Source of the DNA: Verrucomicrobiales bacterium
GTDB taxonomy: Bacteria; Verrucomicrobiota; Verrucomicrobiia; Verrucomicrobiales; V1-33
Direction: 5' to 3'
DNA length: 51,833 nt
NCBI GenBank assembly: GCA_028293125.1
Contig: JAQGPJ010000080.1
Location: forward strand, 1-51,833
The notes under the pieces were generated by a model. That model was given only the letters and a program-made list of their open reading frames with translations. It made no database searches and was not told the DNA's origin. Shown here piece by piece: positions 1 through 7,102 of this stretch; the first letter of the stretch is position 1, and each line of letters begins with the position of its first letter. Position numbers and translations under genes: made by a program.

Positions 1-2
1 TG

Positions 3-1877
3 GATGCGGAGCACGCGGGGAACTGGAAAGCGTCCGGTCCCGGAGGACTGGTCCTGTGGCAAGGTGTGGCCGCGACCTTCACCCGCCCGCGGAAGCCGGC
101 GGAGGGAGTCTGTTGGTACTCCGGAAAACCTTTTGGCGACTATGTGCTCAGGATGGAGTTCAAACTGGACACTCCGCAGGCCAATTCCGGAGTCCTCATT
201 GCCTGCCCGGCGCTGGAAAGCAACTCCTCCCCCTCCGGCCGTGGCAACGCTTTGGAGATCGACATCGCAGGGTATGATATCAAAAAACTGGGAACCGCCT
301 CCATCGCCTGGTCCAAACTCCCCAATTCCTTGCCCATGAAGCGGGATGACTGGAACCAGTATGAAATCACCGTGACCGGCGCCAAATGCCAGGTGCGTCT
401 CAATGGGCGGGAGGTGAACGGGTATGACGCCGGACGGAGTCTGGGAGGTTATATCGCCCTGCAACACCGGTGGTCCGATGGCGAGGTGCGGTTCCGCAAT
501 GTGCATATCAAGGAACTGGCGCCGTTCCGTCCCGATGCCGCCGTGGCCTCCGCGGGTGCCTTGCCCGTGGCCGGCCCTTCTCCCGCCGCCGGAAAACTTC
601 CGCCCGAGGCGGATGGGATGATGCGGAAACTGCGGGCCTTCGCCACGGAGCGGCGGGCCTCGCTCCGCCAGTCCATCAATACCGGCAGAAGACAGCTGGC
701 CGGCGCTTTCCGGACGGAGGCCAAAGGCGAGCAGCGGGAGACCTTCGCCGCCGAGGCCCGCCGGGTGGAGCTTCTGGATGCCGGGAAGGAGCTTCTGGAT
801 GAGGATGGCGTGCAGGCCTGTGTCTGGAAAAGCGCGCCGGATTTTCTGGGGAATTGGAAGGACGCCAAAACCGCCTTGGTCTTCACTTTCAATCCCAACG
901 GCAAAGGGAGCTCCAACGAAAGAGGTCCGCTGCAATGGCGCTGTCTGGATGATGACCCGCAGCGCCTGCTGGTGGTGCATTGGGGAGACGACTGGGTGAA
1001 TCTGGGACACTTCTCCAAGGGCACGATGAACAGCATCAATTGGAACGGACTGCGGTTTCAGAGGAATAAAATCGCGGAGAGCACCCTTCTGAGCAGACCC
1101 GGCATGGAATGGATCAGCCGCACGGTGAGGCAGGAGCACGAAGCCGCGGACAAAACAGCCGCCTCCATTGAGGAAAAGGCGCAGGCGGTCCGGGAGTGGC
1201 TGCGCGCGCAGCTGAAGACCGCCCCCGCGCCAATGCTGAGCGCGGCTTTGGCGCAGGTGGATGCGGTCTCCACTGCAACGGCGTCCCGGCCCGGCCCGGA
1301 GGAGCAGCGCAATCCCGAGGGCGTCTGGGTGGCGGGGGGGCACCGGCTGGAGTTCAAACCTGGCGGTGAACTGATAGTGGACCGGAGCATTGCGGGCAAA
1401 TGGATTTGGGCCACGGATGATTTCCAAAAAACCACTGTCGCCTTCTGTTACGATGAGGGAGTCAACCGGCTGGTGGGGCTGGCCCGGCAGTCATCCAAGG
1501 ATGAGGACCTGCTGCGTGTTTACCTGCTGGCCGGTTCCGGACTGTGGGACGCGCGCCGGGACCGAAGCTCCGGAAGCCCGGTGGGGGTGCCCGCTGCGGA
1601 GACGGTTTCCGCCAAAAAGATGCTGATGGGACAGTGGACCTGGCATGGAGTGGGCAAGCCGGTGCGGATCGAATTTCTTCCGGATGGAAAAGTGATCAAT
1701 CCCGTCGCCGACAATGGCAGCTGGAAACAGGTGGGGAGTGAGGAGGACAGATGTTTTGAATTCCACTGGAACAATGGCACCGACATCACCGCCGTGCTGA
1801 GCGAAGACGGCCTCGGTATCGATGCTGTCCAAGCTGACGGCTTCAAGATCAAAGGGGTGAAAATCGTGAAGCCCTGA
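3..1877 (+). CDS. Secreted DUF1080 protein with C-terminal repeated beta modules, 5' partial
   Basis: The reading frame is open to the left edge, so the N-terminus is missing; the first in-frame start-like codon (GTG at 66) lies inside the domain and is not believed to be the true start. The N-terminal ~170 residues look like DUF1080 (3-keto-disaccharide hydrolase-like, a concanavalin-type fold): WYSGKPFGDYVLRMEFKL, then NSGVLIACP, a VRLNGREVNGYD strand and FRNVHIKEL. A charged helical stretch follows. Three short segments then share a G-W...F-x-P-x-G pattern: around residues 259 (LGNWKD), 418 (GVWVAGGHRLEF) and 520 (MGQWTWHGVGKPVRIEF), counting from 66. They may be small beta modules that bind sugars or lipids. 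The family cleaves or binds oxidised glycosides outside the cytoplasm; the substrate here is unknown. It converges on the HD-domain gene, with 48 bp between them. Confidence 0.75.
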   Translation, partial: DAEHAGNWKASGPGGLVLWQGVAATFTRPRKPAEGVCWYSGKPFGDYVLRMEFKLDTPQANSGVLIACPALESNSSPSGRGNALEIDIAGYDIKKLGTASIAWSKLPNSLPMKRDDWNQYEITVTGAKCQVRLNGREVNGYDAGRSLGGYIALQHRWSDGEVRFRNVHIKELAPFRPDAAVASAGALPVAGPSPAAGKLPPEADGMMRKLRAFATERRASLRQSINTGRRQLAGAFRTEAKGEQRETFAAEARRVELLDAGKELLDEDGVQACVWKSAPDFLGNWKDAKTALVFTFNPNGKGSSNERGPLQWRCLDDDPQRLLVVHWGDDWVNLGHFSKGTMNSINWNGLRFQRNKIAESTLLSRPGMEWISRTVRQEHEAADKTAASIEEKAQAVREWLRAQLKTAPAPMLSAALAQVDAVSTATASRPGPEEQRNPEGVWVAGGHRLEFKPGGELIVDRSIAGKWIWATDDFQKTTVAFCYDEGVNRLVGLARQSSKDEDLLRVYLLAGSGLWDARRDRSSGSPVGVPAAETVSAKKMLMGQWTWHGVGKPVRIEFLPDGKVINPVADNGSWKQVGSEEDRCFEFHWNNGTDITAVLSEDGLGIDAVQADGFKIKGVKIVKP

Positions 1878-1925
1878 ATTTCTGAAGCTTTGAAATCGTT
1901 TTCTTTTCCCCTCCTCCCCGCGCGC

Positions 1926-2571
1926 TCATGAGGAGGCCGCCAGCAGCTCCAGTTCCCTTTGGATATTCCGGCGGGCCGGCTGCTCCAGCGTGGCAAAGTG
2001 GCCAGTGGCGAAGAGGGCCGCTGACAGAAACCGCCGCAGCACGGCGCTGCGTCCGGCTTTGTAGGCATCATCCGGCACCGCGCCGTATTCCCGGCGGACC
2101 GCATGATGGTAGGCGTCATACTCCGGCCAGGGCGCACCAAGAATACTGAAGTCCAGATCAATGAGAAGCGCCTCGTCAGGCTCCCCGGTGCGCGGGCGTC
2201 TGAAGTCGGTGGCCAGAATCAGCCGGACCACCTCCGCCACCGCTCCCGGCGTCAGGAACCGTCCGGCGGTGCGCTCAAAAAACCGGGCGCTCTCCAGCTC
2301 ATTCTCCTTTCCCCATGGGCTCGTAAACACAGTCGTGAAACCAGATGGCCAGTTCCCGCTCCGGAGTGCCGGCTCCGGTGGCCTCCAACCCGTCCAGCAT
2401 TTTGCCGATGTGCGCCAGATTGTGATAGTAGCGCTCCGGAGCCGCATACCGCTCCAGCAGGTCCGCCCCCATGGGGGCGGCCTCCTTTTTAGGAATGCCG
2501 GCCCGCGTGCAGGTTTCCATAAAGCGTGGGAGAGTCATGGCACGGCGGGTTTTGAGGCGGTTCTCAACCAT
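1926..2571 (-). pseudogene. HD-superfamily metal-dependent phosphohydrolase (COG4339-like), frameshifted
   Basis: Two overlapping minus-strand frames together make one protein of the predicted HD-type phosphohydrolase family (about 200 residues). The first frame (from ATG 2571, or ATG 2538) contains RYYHNLAHIGKMLD and the HD motif WFHDCVYEPMGK. It then stops at GE-TGA. The family continuation, ENELESARFFERTAGRFL...LATDFRRP...LLIDLDFSILGAPWPEYDAY, is in the next frame and runs to 1926. The shift falls in the run GGGGAAAGG (plus-strand 2306-2314): removing one base joins the halves as EPMGKENELESA. This could be a real inactivating mutation or a homopolymer sequencing error; the read-through coding quality of both halves suggests the event is recent. 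The family has metal-binding His/Asp residues, but its substrate is not known. Confidence 0.7.
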
Positions 2572-2640
2572 TTGTAGTGTAAAAGCGCAAAGGCTGCATC
2601 GGAAAGCGCGGGAAGCAGGGATTCAGGCATTTCCACAAAC

Positions 2641-2697
2641 CAAAAAGAAGCCGGCGGCGCAGCGTCCCAGTTGGGAAGGTCTGCGACCGCCGGCTCT
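2641..2697 (-). terminator. Rho-independent terminator after the 2728-3903 gene
   Basis: Downstream of the DUF1080 gene on the minus strand lies a long hairpin. The outer stem is AGCCGGCGG at 2649-2657 with CCGCCGGCT at 2687-2695. Inner pairs are CGCAG/CTGCG and TCCC/GGGA around an AGTT loop. In the minus direction the stem is followed by TTCTTTTTGG, a typical U-rich tail. It probably ends the esterase/Tat protein/DUF1080 transcript before the frameshifted HD gene. Confidence 0.8.
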
Positions 2698-2727
2698 GAA
2701 AACCAAGCTGGAGAATGAGTTGGGAAA

Positions 2728-3903
2728 TTATTTCTTATCGTCCCAGCCGCGCTCCTTGATGACTTTCTGAATGGTGGCCAGAGCCGGCGGAGCGGGGATG
2801 ATTTTGAACCGGTTCAGGTAATCGAGTGCGCCGCGGAGCTGCTGGATTTCACCTTTTTTGGACTCCAGGACGTCGGCGGAGGCACCCTCCAGGCTGGCGG
2901 CGTAGTCGGCGGTCAGCTTGCCGGCCTCAGCCACGGCTTCGGGCTGGGTTTCATAGCAGAGGGATTCCAAAAGGCCGAGAAGCTTGGCGTTCCCGGTTTT
3001 GGACGCTGCGGCAGTGCGGATGCCGGCGGCGATGGAGGCGCGCTTGGCGGTGGCGGCCTCCGGGGTCAGTTTGCCGTCCGTGCCGCCATCGGCGGAGCGG
3101 GGGGGCAGGGGACGGTACCAGATATTGCGGTAGCGCACGGGATTGCCGTGATCCTGGAGCTTGAGCGGGCCTTTTTCGGGGAAGGGATGGTCCTTGGAGC
3201 GGGCGCGGTGACCGCCGCCGCCCTCCAGCGGGGTGGCATCCTGGGTGAGCACGCCATTCACAAAAACGGTCAGATGGCCATCGGTCACCATTTTGCCGTC
3301 CTTGAAGATGGGGCGGCGGAAAACGATGTCGTACACCTGCCACTCGCCGGGGCCGTGAAGGGCGTTGGCGAAGGGGGGATTGATGCCGTAAACGGAGCCG
3401 GCGAAGCCGTCCGCGTAGGTCGGATTGTTGAAGTTGTCGAGCACCTGCACCTCCACCTGACCCATGGGGAAGATGCCGCTGTTGCCGCGCCCTTGGCTGC
3501 TGCCTTCAACCTTGGCAGGGGCGGACCATTCGACGTGAAGCTGGCAGTCACCCCACTCGGCCTTGGTGCGGACATAGCCGGCGCCGGGCACGCACTGGAA
3601 GGTTCCGTCCTTCACGATCCACTTGGTGGGCTCGGCCGGCTCCTTGTCCGACAGCCAGTTGGCCAGAGAGGCCTCGGTGCCGTCGAAAAGCACGACGGCA
3701 TCCGATGGCGGCTTGCCAGGGGATTCTTGGGTGCTGTAGGTGCCGGGCTCCACGCGGGGAGGCTGCGGGCGGTTGTCGTCATGAATGGCCCAGGGATGGA
3801 ACTGGTCGGGAGGATCGCCGTAGAAGCCGGCAAGAGAGGTGGAGGCGGCGGCTGCGAGCACGAGGCCCGGCAGCAGGGCGGCATTGAAAGCGCGGGTATT
3901 CAT
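2728..3903 (-). CDS. Secreted DUF1080 (3-keto-disaccharide hydrolase-like) protein
   Basis: A 391-residue protein starting MNTRAFNAALLPGLVLAAAASTSLAG, a clear Sec signal peptide with an A-S-L-A cleavage site. The DUF1080 core spans roughly residues 65-270: VVLFDGTEASLANW, WIVKDGTFQC, DCQLHVEWSAP, RGNSGIFPMGQVEVQVLDNF, YGINPPFANALHGPGEWQVYDIVFR, FVNGVLTQ and PLKLQDHGNPVRYRNIWYRPL. These match the family's order of strands, including the near-invariant QDHG...RYRNIW ending. The last ~110 residues are helical (AATAKRASIAAGIRTAAA...LDYLNRFKII) and are not part of the usual domain. The expected role is attack on, or binding of, oxidised glycosides in the periplasm or outside the cell. It is the last gene of a minus-strand group with the CE15 esterase and the Tat-exported protein, and is followed by a strong terminator. 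Confidence 0.88.
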   Translation of the reverse strand: MNTRAFNAALLPGLVLAAAASTSLAGFYGDPPDQFHPWAIHDDNRPQPPRVEPGTYSTQESPGKPPSDAVVLFDGTEASLANWLSDKEPAEPTKWIVKDGTFQCVPGAGYVRTKAEWGDCQLHVEWSAPAKVEGSSQGRGNSGIFPMGQVEVQVLDNFNNPTYADGFAGSVYGINPPFANALHGPGEWQVYDIVFRRPIFKDGKMVTDGHLTVFVNGVLTQDATPLEGGGGHRARSKDHPFPEKGPLKLQDHGNPVRYRNIWYRPLPPRSADGGTDGKLTPEAATAKRASIAAGIRTAAASKTGNAKLLGLLESLCYETQPEAVAEAGKLTADYAASLEGASADVLESKKGEIQQLRGALDYLNRFKIIPAPPALATIQKVIKERGWDDKK

Positions 3904-3989
3904 GAATGAATGATGGATCGATGGATGACAGGTGGGCCGGATGGCCAGGTATTTGGACTTGGCCTGAAAAACGTGAACGGCAAGGAGCT

Positions 3990-4949
3990 TTAGTCAGCGG
4001 AAATGCGGGCTGGCGGGGAGGCGATGGAGGGAAGCGCAGCGGGAGACGTCTCTGCTTCCTCCGTCCGTGCGGAAGGTTTGGAAGGGGAAGATGTTGCCGG
4101 AAAGGCGGGCGGTGCGGGAGGCGGCAGGTCAAAACGGCGGATGATCTCCTCCACAAAAGGCTGGTGCCGGGGCGGGACAGCGGTATGCCACTTCAGCAGA
4201 TAGGCAGGGAAGCTTTCGCCGGGCGGGGATGGGCTGCTGTTCAGCCAGGCGACAGCCTCCCAGGAGGAGGGTGACCCCTCCATAATGCCCAACAGCACCA
4301 CGGCCATGGCTCCATTGAGGCCCCGGTCGCGGGGCGTGGTCTCCAGCTCCCGCCGGTGTCTGCGGTAGAAATCCCCCAAGTGGGCCGACCCCACCTGGCT
4401 GCGGCTGTCCATCACGTCCTCCGCATACTGGCGGAACTGCGGGGCGTACGGTTTCCACGAGGCATAGGGCGGGCGCTCGGCCCACTCTTCCGCCAAGCGG
4501 CGCAGGACGAAGAGGGAGGCGGTTTCGCACATCGTCTCCTCGAACCAGTTGTTTCCTTTCCAGTCGTTGTCGAAATTGCAGAGAATGTGGCAGAACTCGT
4601 GGGCGAACTGGTAGGAGTACTGGCACCAGTAGCGGTCGTGGGTGTCGAGCTTCAGGACGATCTCGCCGATCACGTTCCGCTGATAATGGACAATGGGTCC
4701 TTCGCGGCCGCGCAGCACCACAAAGGGCTCCACCCGGCGTCCGGGAAACAAAGGCCACATCATGGCGGCGGCAGAGCGCAGCACGGCCTCCACCTCCGCC
4801 GTGGTGGCGCTGCCCCAGCCGTCGGTGCCCACGCGGAATTTCAGATCATCCGCACCGCCCGCCATCGCCAGGCTGGGATGCAGCATGGCGGCGGAAAGCA
4901 GCAAACCGGTCAGAAACCGGCGGCGGGTGACAGCGGCAGCGGGGGGCAT
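3990..4949 (-). CDS. Tat-exported HExxH protein, possible metallopeptidase
   Basis: A 319-residue protein with a twin-arginine leader (TRRRFLTGLLLSAAMLHPSLAMAGG). The motif H117-E118-F-C-H121 sits in QFAHEFCHILCNF and is followed by a cluster of acidic residues (WFEETMCETAS, E137, E138, E142). This is the layout of gluzincin zinc peptidases: an HExxH helix plus a downstream glutamate. The region before it (VEPFVVLRGREGPIVHYQ...IVLKLDTHDRYWCQYSYQFAHE) could form the edge strand. The C-terminus is a Pro/Ala/Ser-rich tail of about 50 residues. I do not recognise a named family, and the zinc-peptidase reading is inference from the motif. The gene starts 9 bp after the CE15 esterase stop, so co-transcription is likely. 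Tat export suggests it folds, perhaps with metal, before export. Confidence 0.7.
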   Translation of the reverse strand: MPPAAAVTRRRFLTGLLLSAAMLHPSLAMAGGADDLKFRVGTDGWGSATTAEVEAVLRSAAAMMWPLFPGRRVEPFVVLRGREGPIVHYQRNVIGEIVLKLDTHDRYWCQYSYQFAHEFCHILCNFDNDWKGNNWFEETMCETASLFVLRRLAEEWAERPPYASWKPYAPQFRQYAEDVMDSRSQVGSAHLGDFYRRHRRELETTPRDRGLNGAMAVVLLGIMEGSPSSWEAVAWLNSSPSPPGESFPAYLLKWHTAVPPRHQPFVEEIIRRFDLPPPAPPAFPATSSPSKPSARTEEAETSPAALPSIASPPARISAD

Positions 4950-4958
4950 GGAGCACTA

Positions 4959-6224
4959 TTATTTCCACACGGCGCGCGCAAAGTCCACCCATGCCTGCCA
5001 GTCCGAGAACATGACATCGTGTTTTCCGGGACGGATAAAATAGGCCTGCCGGGCCTGAAGCAGGGGGGATTTGGCGGATTTTGCCTCCCCAACGGTCAGG
5101 AAAAAGGCCGGAGCCGAGGCCTCCAGCGCCAGCCGCTCACCGGTGGGGTCGGCCCACAGGTCCTCCTCCGCGCTGCCCACCAGCAGGGCGCGGGGAGCGA
5201 TGAGCGCCAGCAGCTGGTGCTGATCGAACGGCATCTCCGGCTCCCGGTTGCTCCAGGCATGGTAATTTCCACAGAACCAGTGGGGAAAGACGGTGTTGAT
5301 GCGCCCCACGGTCTCACCGAAGGGCCGCTTGCTCAGGGCGGCACCGCCGCAGCCGCTTTCATTGGAAATGACCAGACTGAACCGTTCATCAGTGGCTCCC
5401 GCCCACAGCGCCGACTTGCCCAGCCGGGAATGCCCATGCAGGGCCACGTGTTTGGCATCGCAGAGCGGCTCCTTCTCCAGATAATCCATGCCCAGCCGCA
5501 GCCCCCACGCCCAAGCGGCGAGACTGCCCCAGCTTTCGCCGGTCCGGCTTTTTTCAAAGTCCGGATAAAGAGCATGGACCCCGTTTTTGAAGCCATCATC
5601 GTAGTCGGGATCGATATCCCAGTACCAGGCCGTGGCGGTGCCGAATCCTTGGGACACCAGCCACTCCACCTGCCAGCGGCTGGTTTGAGAGCCGGGTGCG
5701 GCAGGTTTGGCGGTGGGAGCGGGCTGTCCATTGGCCAGCTGGCCTGCCGCGGGCTCCATGCGGGGAAGGATCCGCGGATCCTCGCAGACGGAGGGGTTGC
5801 CCTCGAAATTAAGTCCCAGAAAAAAGGGCACAGGGCTTTGAGCGGAGGCCGATGCGGGGGTGTAGATCAGCAGGTTCATCCCCGGGCTCTCTTTTTTGCC
5901 GGTAAAAAACACTTTGATCTGCTTGCGCAGCGCCTTGCCGTTCAGAGCGGGCACTGCTTCCTCCTGAACCTCAAAAGCCAAAGCCGGCCTTTCCGGCGCC
6001 CGGCCGAACATCTGCTTTTCAAACAGCGCCAGAAGCTCCGGTCGGCGCTTCCCCGTCCAGTCCGCCGCCGTTTTCACCGGCGAGCCGTCCCCGTTTTTCA
6101 GCAGTTCCGGCAGAACGATGGGCGGAACCTTGGTCTCGTCGTAATTGGCGGGCGGTTCAGCGGCGGTGGCGGCATTCATCATCAACACAAGCAGGGGCAG
6201 GATGGGTTTCCACTTCATCCCCAT
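4959..6224 (-). CDS. CE15 glucuronoyl (4-O-methyl-glucuronoyl methyl) esterase
   Basis: A 421-residue secreted alpha/beta hydrolase with signal peptide MGMKWKPILPLLVLMMNAATAAEPP. It has the features of carbohydrate esterase family 15: N-terminal NYDETKVPPIVLPELLKNGDG, the serine motif G-H-S266-R-L-G (CE15 has GCSRxG; Cys is replaced by His here), ISNESGCGGAALSKR, a WFCGNYHAW segment, IAPRALLVGSAEEDLWADP, and the catalytic His402 in RPGKHDVMF. Known members cut the ester bond between lignin alcohols and glucuronic acid on xylan, so this enzyme probably works outside the cytoplasm on plant hemicellulose. It is the first gene of the minus-strand group; the Tat-exported HExxH gene follows after 9 bp. 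The GHSRLG variant might alter the oxyanion region. Confidence 0.9.
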   Translation of the reverse strand: MGMKWKPILPLLVLMMNAATAAEPPANYDETKVPPIVLPELLKNGDGSPVKTAADWTGKRRPELLALFEKQMFGRAPERPALAFEVQEEAVPALNGKALRKQIKVFFTGKKESPGMNLLIYTPASASAQSPVPFFLGLNFEGNPSVCEDPRILPRMEPAAGQLANGQPAPTAKPAAPGSQTSRWQVEWLVSQGFGTATAWYWDIDPDYDDGFKNGVHALYPDFEKSRTGESWGSLAAWAWGLRLGMDYLEKEPLCDAKHVALHGHSRLGKSALWAGATDERFSLVISNESGCGGAALSKRPFGETVGRINTVFPHWFCGNYHAWSNREPEMPFDQHQLLALIAPRALLVGSAEEDLWADPTGERLALEASAPAFFLTVGEAKSAKSPLLQARQAYFIRPGKHDVMFSDWQAWVDFARAVWK

Positions 6225-6367
6225 GATACTGCCGGACGGCGGGCGAGCTGTCGAGTGGTTGAAATTTAAAATTGTATAAAGATTCCGGTGCTTGCCGGCT
6301 TCACTTTGGCGGAGCGGTTGTTCAGTCGTTTTATTGACATTTTTCGCTATGCTCCGAGACTGAGATT

Positions 6368-6727
6368 ATGGCCGATCTTGACATATTTATGAGAAATTCG
6401 GTATGGGAAAAGGTAGTGGAAACCATATCACATATGCTGGGAGTGGCGGGATTCGAGAAGAGGGATGAACGCGGGGTAAGGCACGTATGGTATCTATTTG
6501 GAATGGAAATCATTGCTATCGATGATCCGGATCTTGTGGATGACCAAGGCATCCCTTTCTCGGAATTTTCTACTGAAGTGGCTTTGATTCTGCACAGGAC
6601 GGAGCATTGGGAGGAGGCAGAGGCTTTCCGTCATGCTTTTGCGGTTCTTCTTGTACTGCGTTTAAGAAATTTGATAGGTTCGAGTATTTATATGGTCAGG
6701 AATCTTCAACAGGAAATTAAAGTGTGA
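6368..6727 (+). CDS. Hypothetical protein, AT-richer than its surroundings
   Basis: A 119-residue protein with no family I recognise. It begins MADLDIFMRNSVWEKVVETISHMLG. The middle (RHVWYLFGMEIIAIDDPDLVDDQGIPFSEFSTEVALILHRTEHWEEAEAF) looks like a mixed alpha/beta fold rich in acidic residues, and the C-terminal helix (FRHAFAVLLVLRLRNLIG) is amphipathic. Base composition and codon use are clearly more AT-rich than the flanking genes, which suggests recent arrival. Small acidic single-domain proteins of this kind include immunity proteins and antitoxins, but nothing here proves such a role. It stands alone between the divergently transcribed CE15 gene and a repeat-rich intergenic region. Confidence 0.6.
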   Translation: MADLDIFMRNSVWEKVVETISHMLGVAGFEKRDERGVRHVWYLFGMEIIAIDDPDLVDDQGIPFSEFSTEVALILHRTEHWEEAEAFRHAFAVLLVLRLRNLIGSSIYMVRNLQQEIKV

Positions 6728-6765
6728 GGATTTTTCGTCATTGACGTGAGGAAAATAAATTTGGT

Positions 6766-7050
6766 TCTTCCGGGTTTCCCGTGGTCGTGGAACCAAGGAA
6801 AGATGCGAATTTCCGGGAACCCAATGGCCCCGGAGAGTCCTCGTCACCACGAGGGTTTCCCAGCGGGAAACCCATACCGTCTTCCTCTCGGATTTGGAAC
6901 GGAGCGCAGGGCAAAACCGATATAAGCGCCGAAGGCCGAGCGCCAGCGAGTTATGCTGGTTTTGCCTTGTGCGGAGTGGAAAATCTGCCCCTCCCTCATC
7001 CGAGAGAGCCACTTGGTTGAAGGCAAGCACACCACGGAAAACCCGGAAGA
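6766..7050. repeat. MITE-like element with 20-bp terminal inverted repeats
   Basis: The 375-bp gap between 6727 and 7103 has no gene. The left end TCTTCCGGGTTTCCCGTGGT (6766-6785) and right end ACCACGGAAAACCCGGAAGA (7031-7050) are inverted repeats matching at 19 of 20 positions. Weaker pairing continues outward into AT-rich flanks. Inside are a perfect 9-bp hairpin (GGGTTTCCC at 6853-6861, GGGAAACCC at 6865-6873) and a longer imperfect palindrome whose core is GGCAAAACC at 6910-6918 with GGTTTTGCC at 6958-6966; G-U pairs extend that stem to about 15. The size, terminal inverted repeats, internal structure and lack of coding resemble a non-autonomous transposon (MITE). No clear target-site duplication is seen. 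The structure could also act as a transcription barrier between the genes. Confidence 0.55.
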
Positions 7051-7102
7051 GGCACCTAATTTTAACTCAATCAAGGAAACGTTTCTGATAATAAAGCCAC
7101 CC

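Noticed and set aside
4356-6269. 637-codon open frame on the plus strand opposite the CE15 and Tat-protein genes
   Set aside because: The opposite strand encodes two well-supported proteins with motifs; this translation is His/Gly/Gln-rich shadow sequence.
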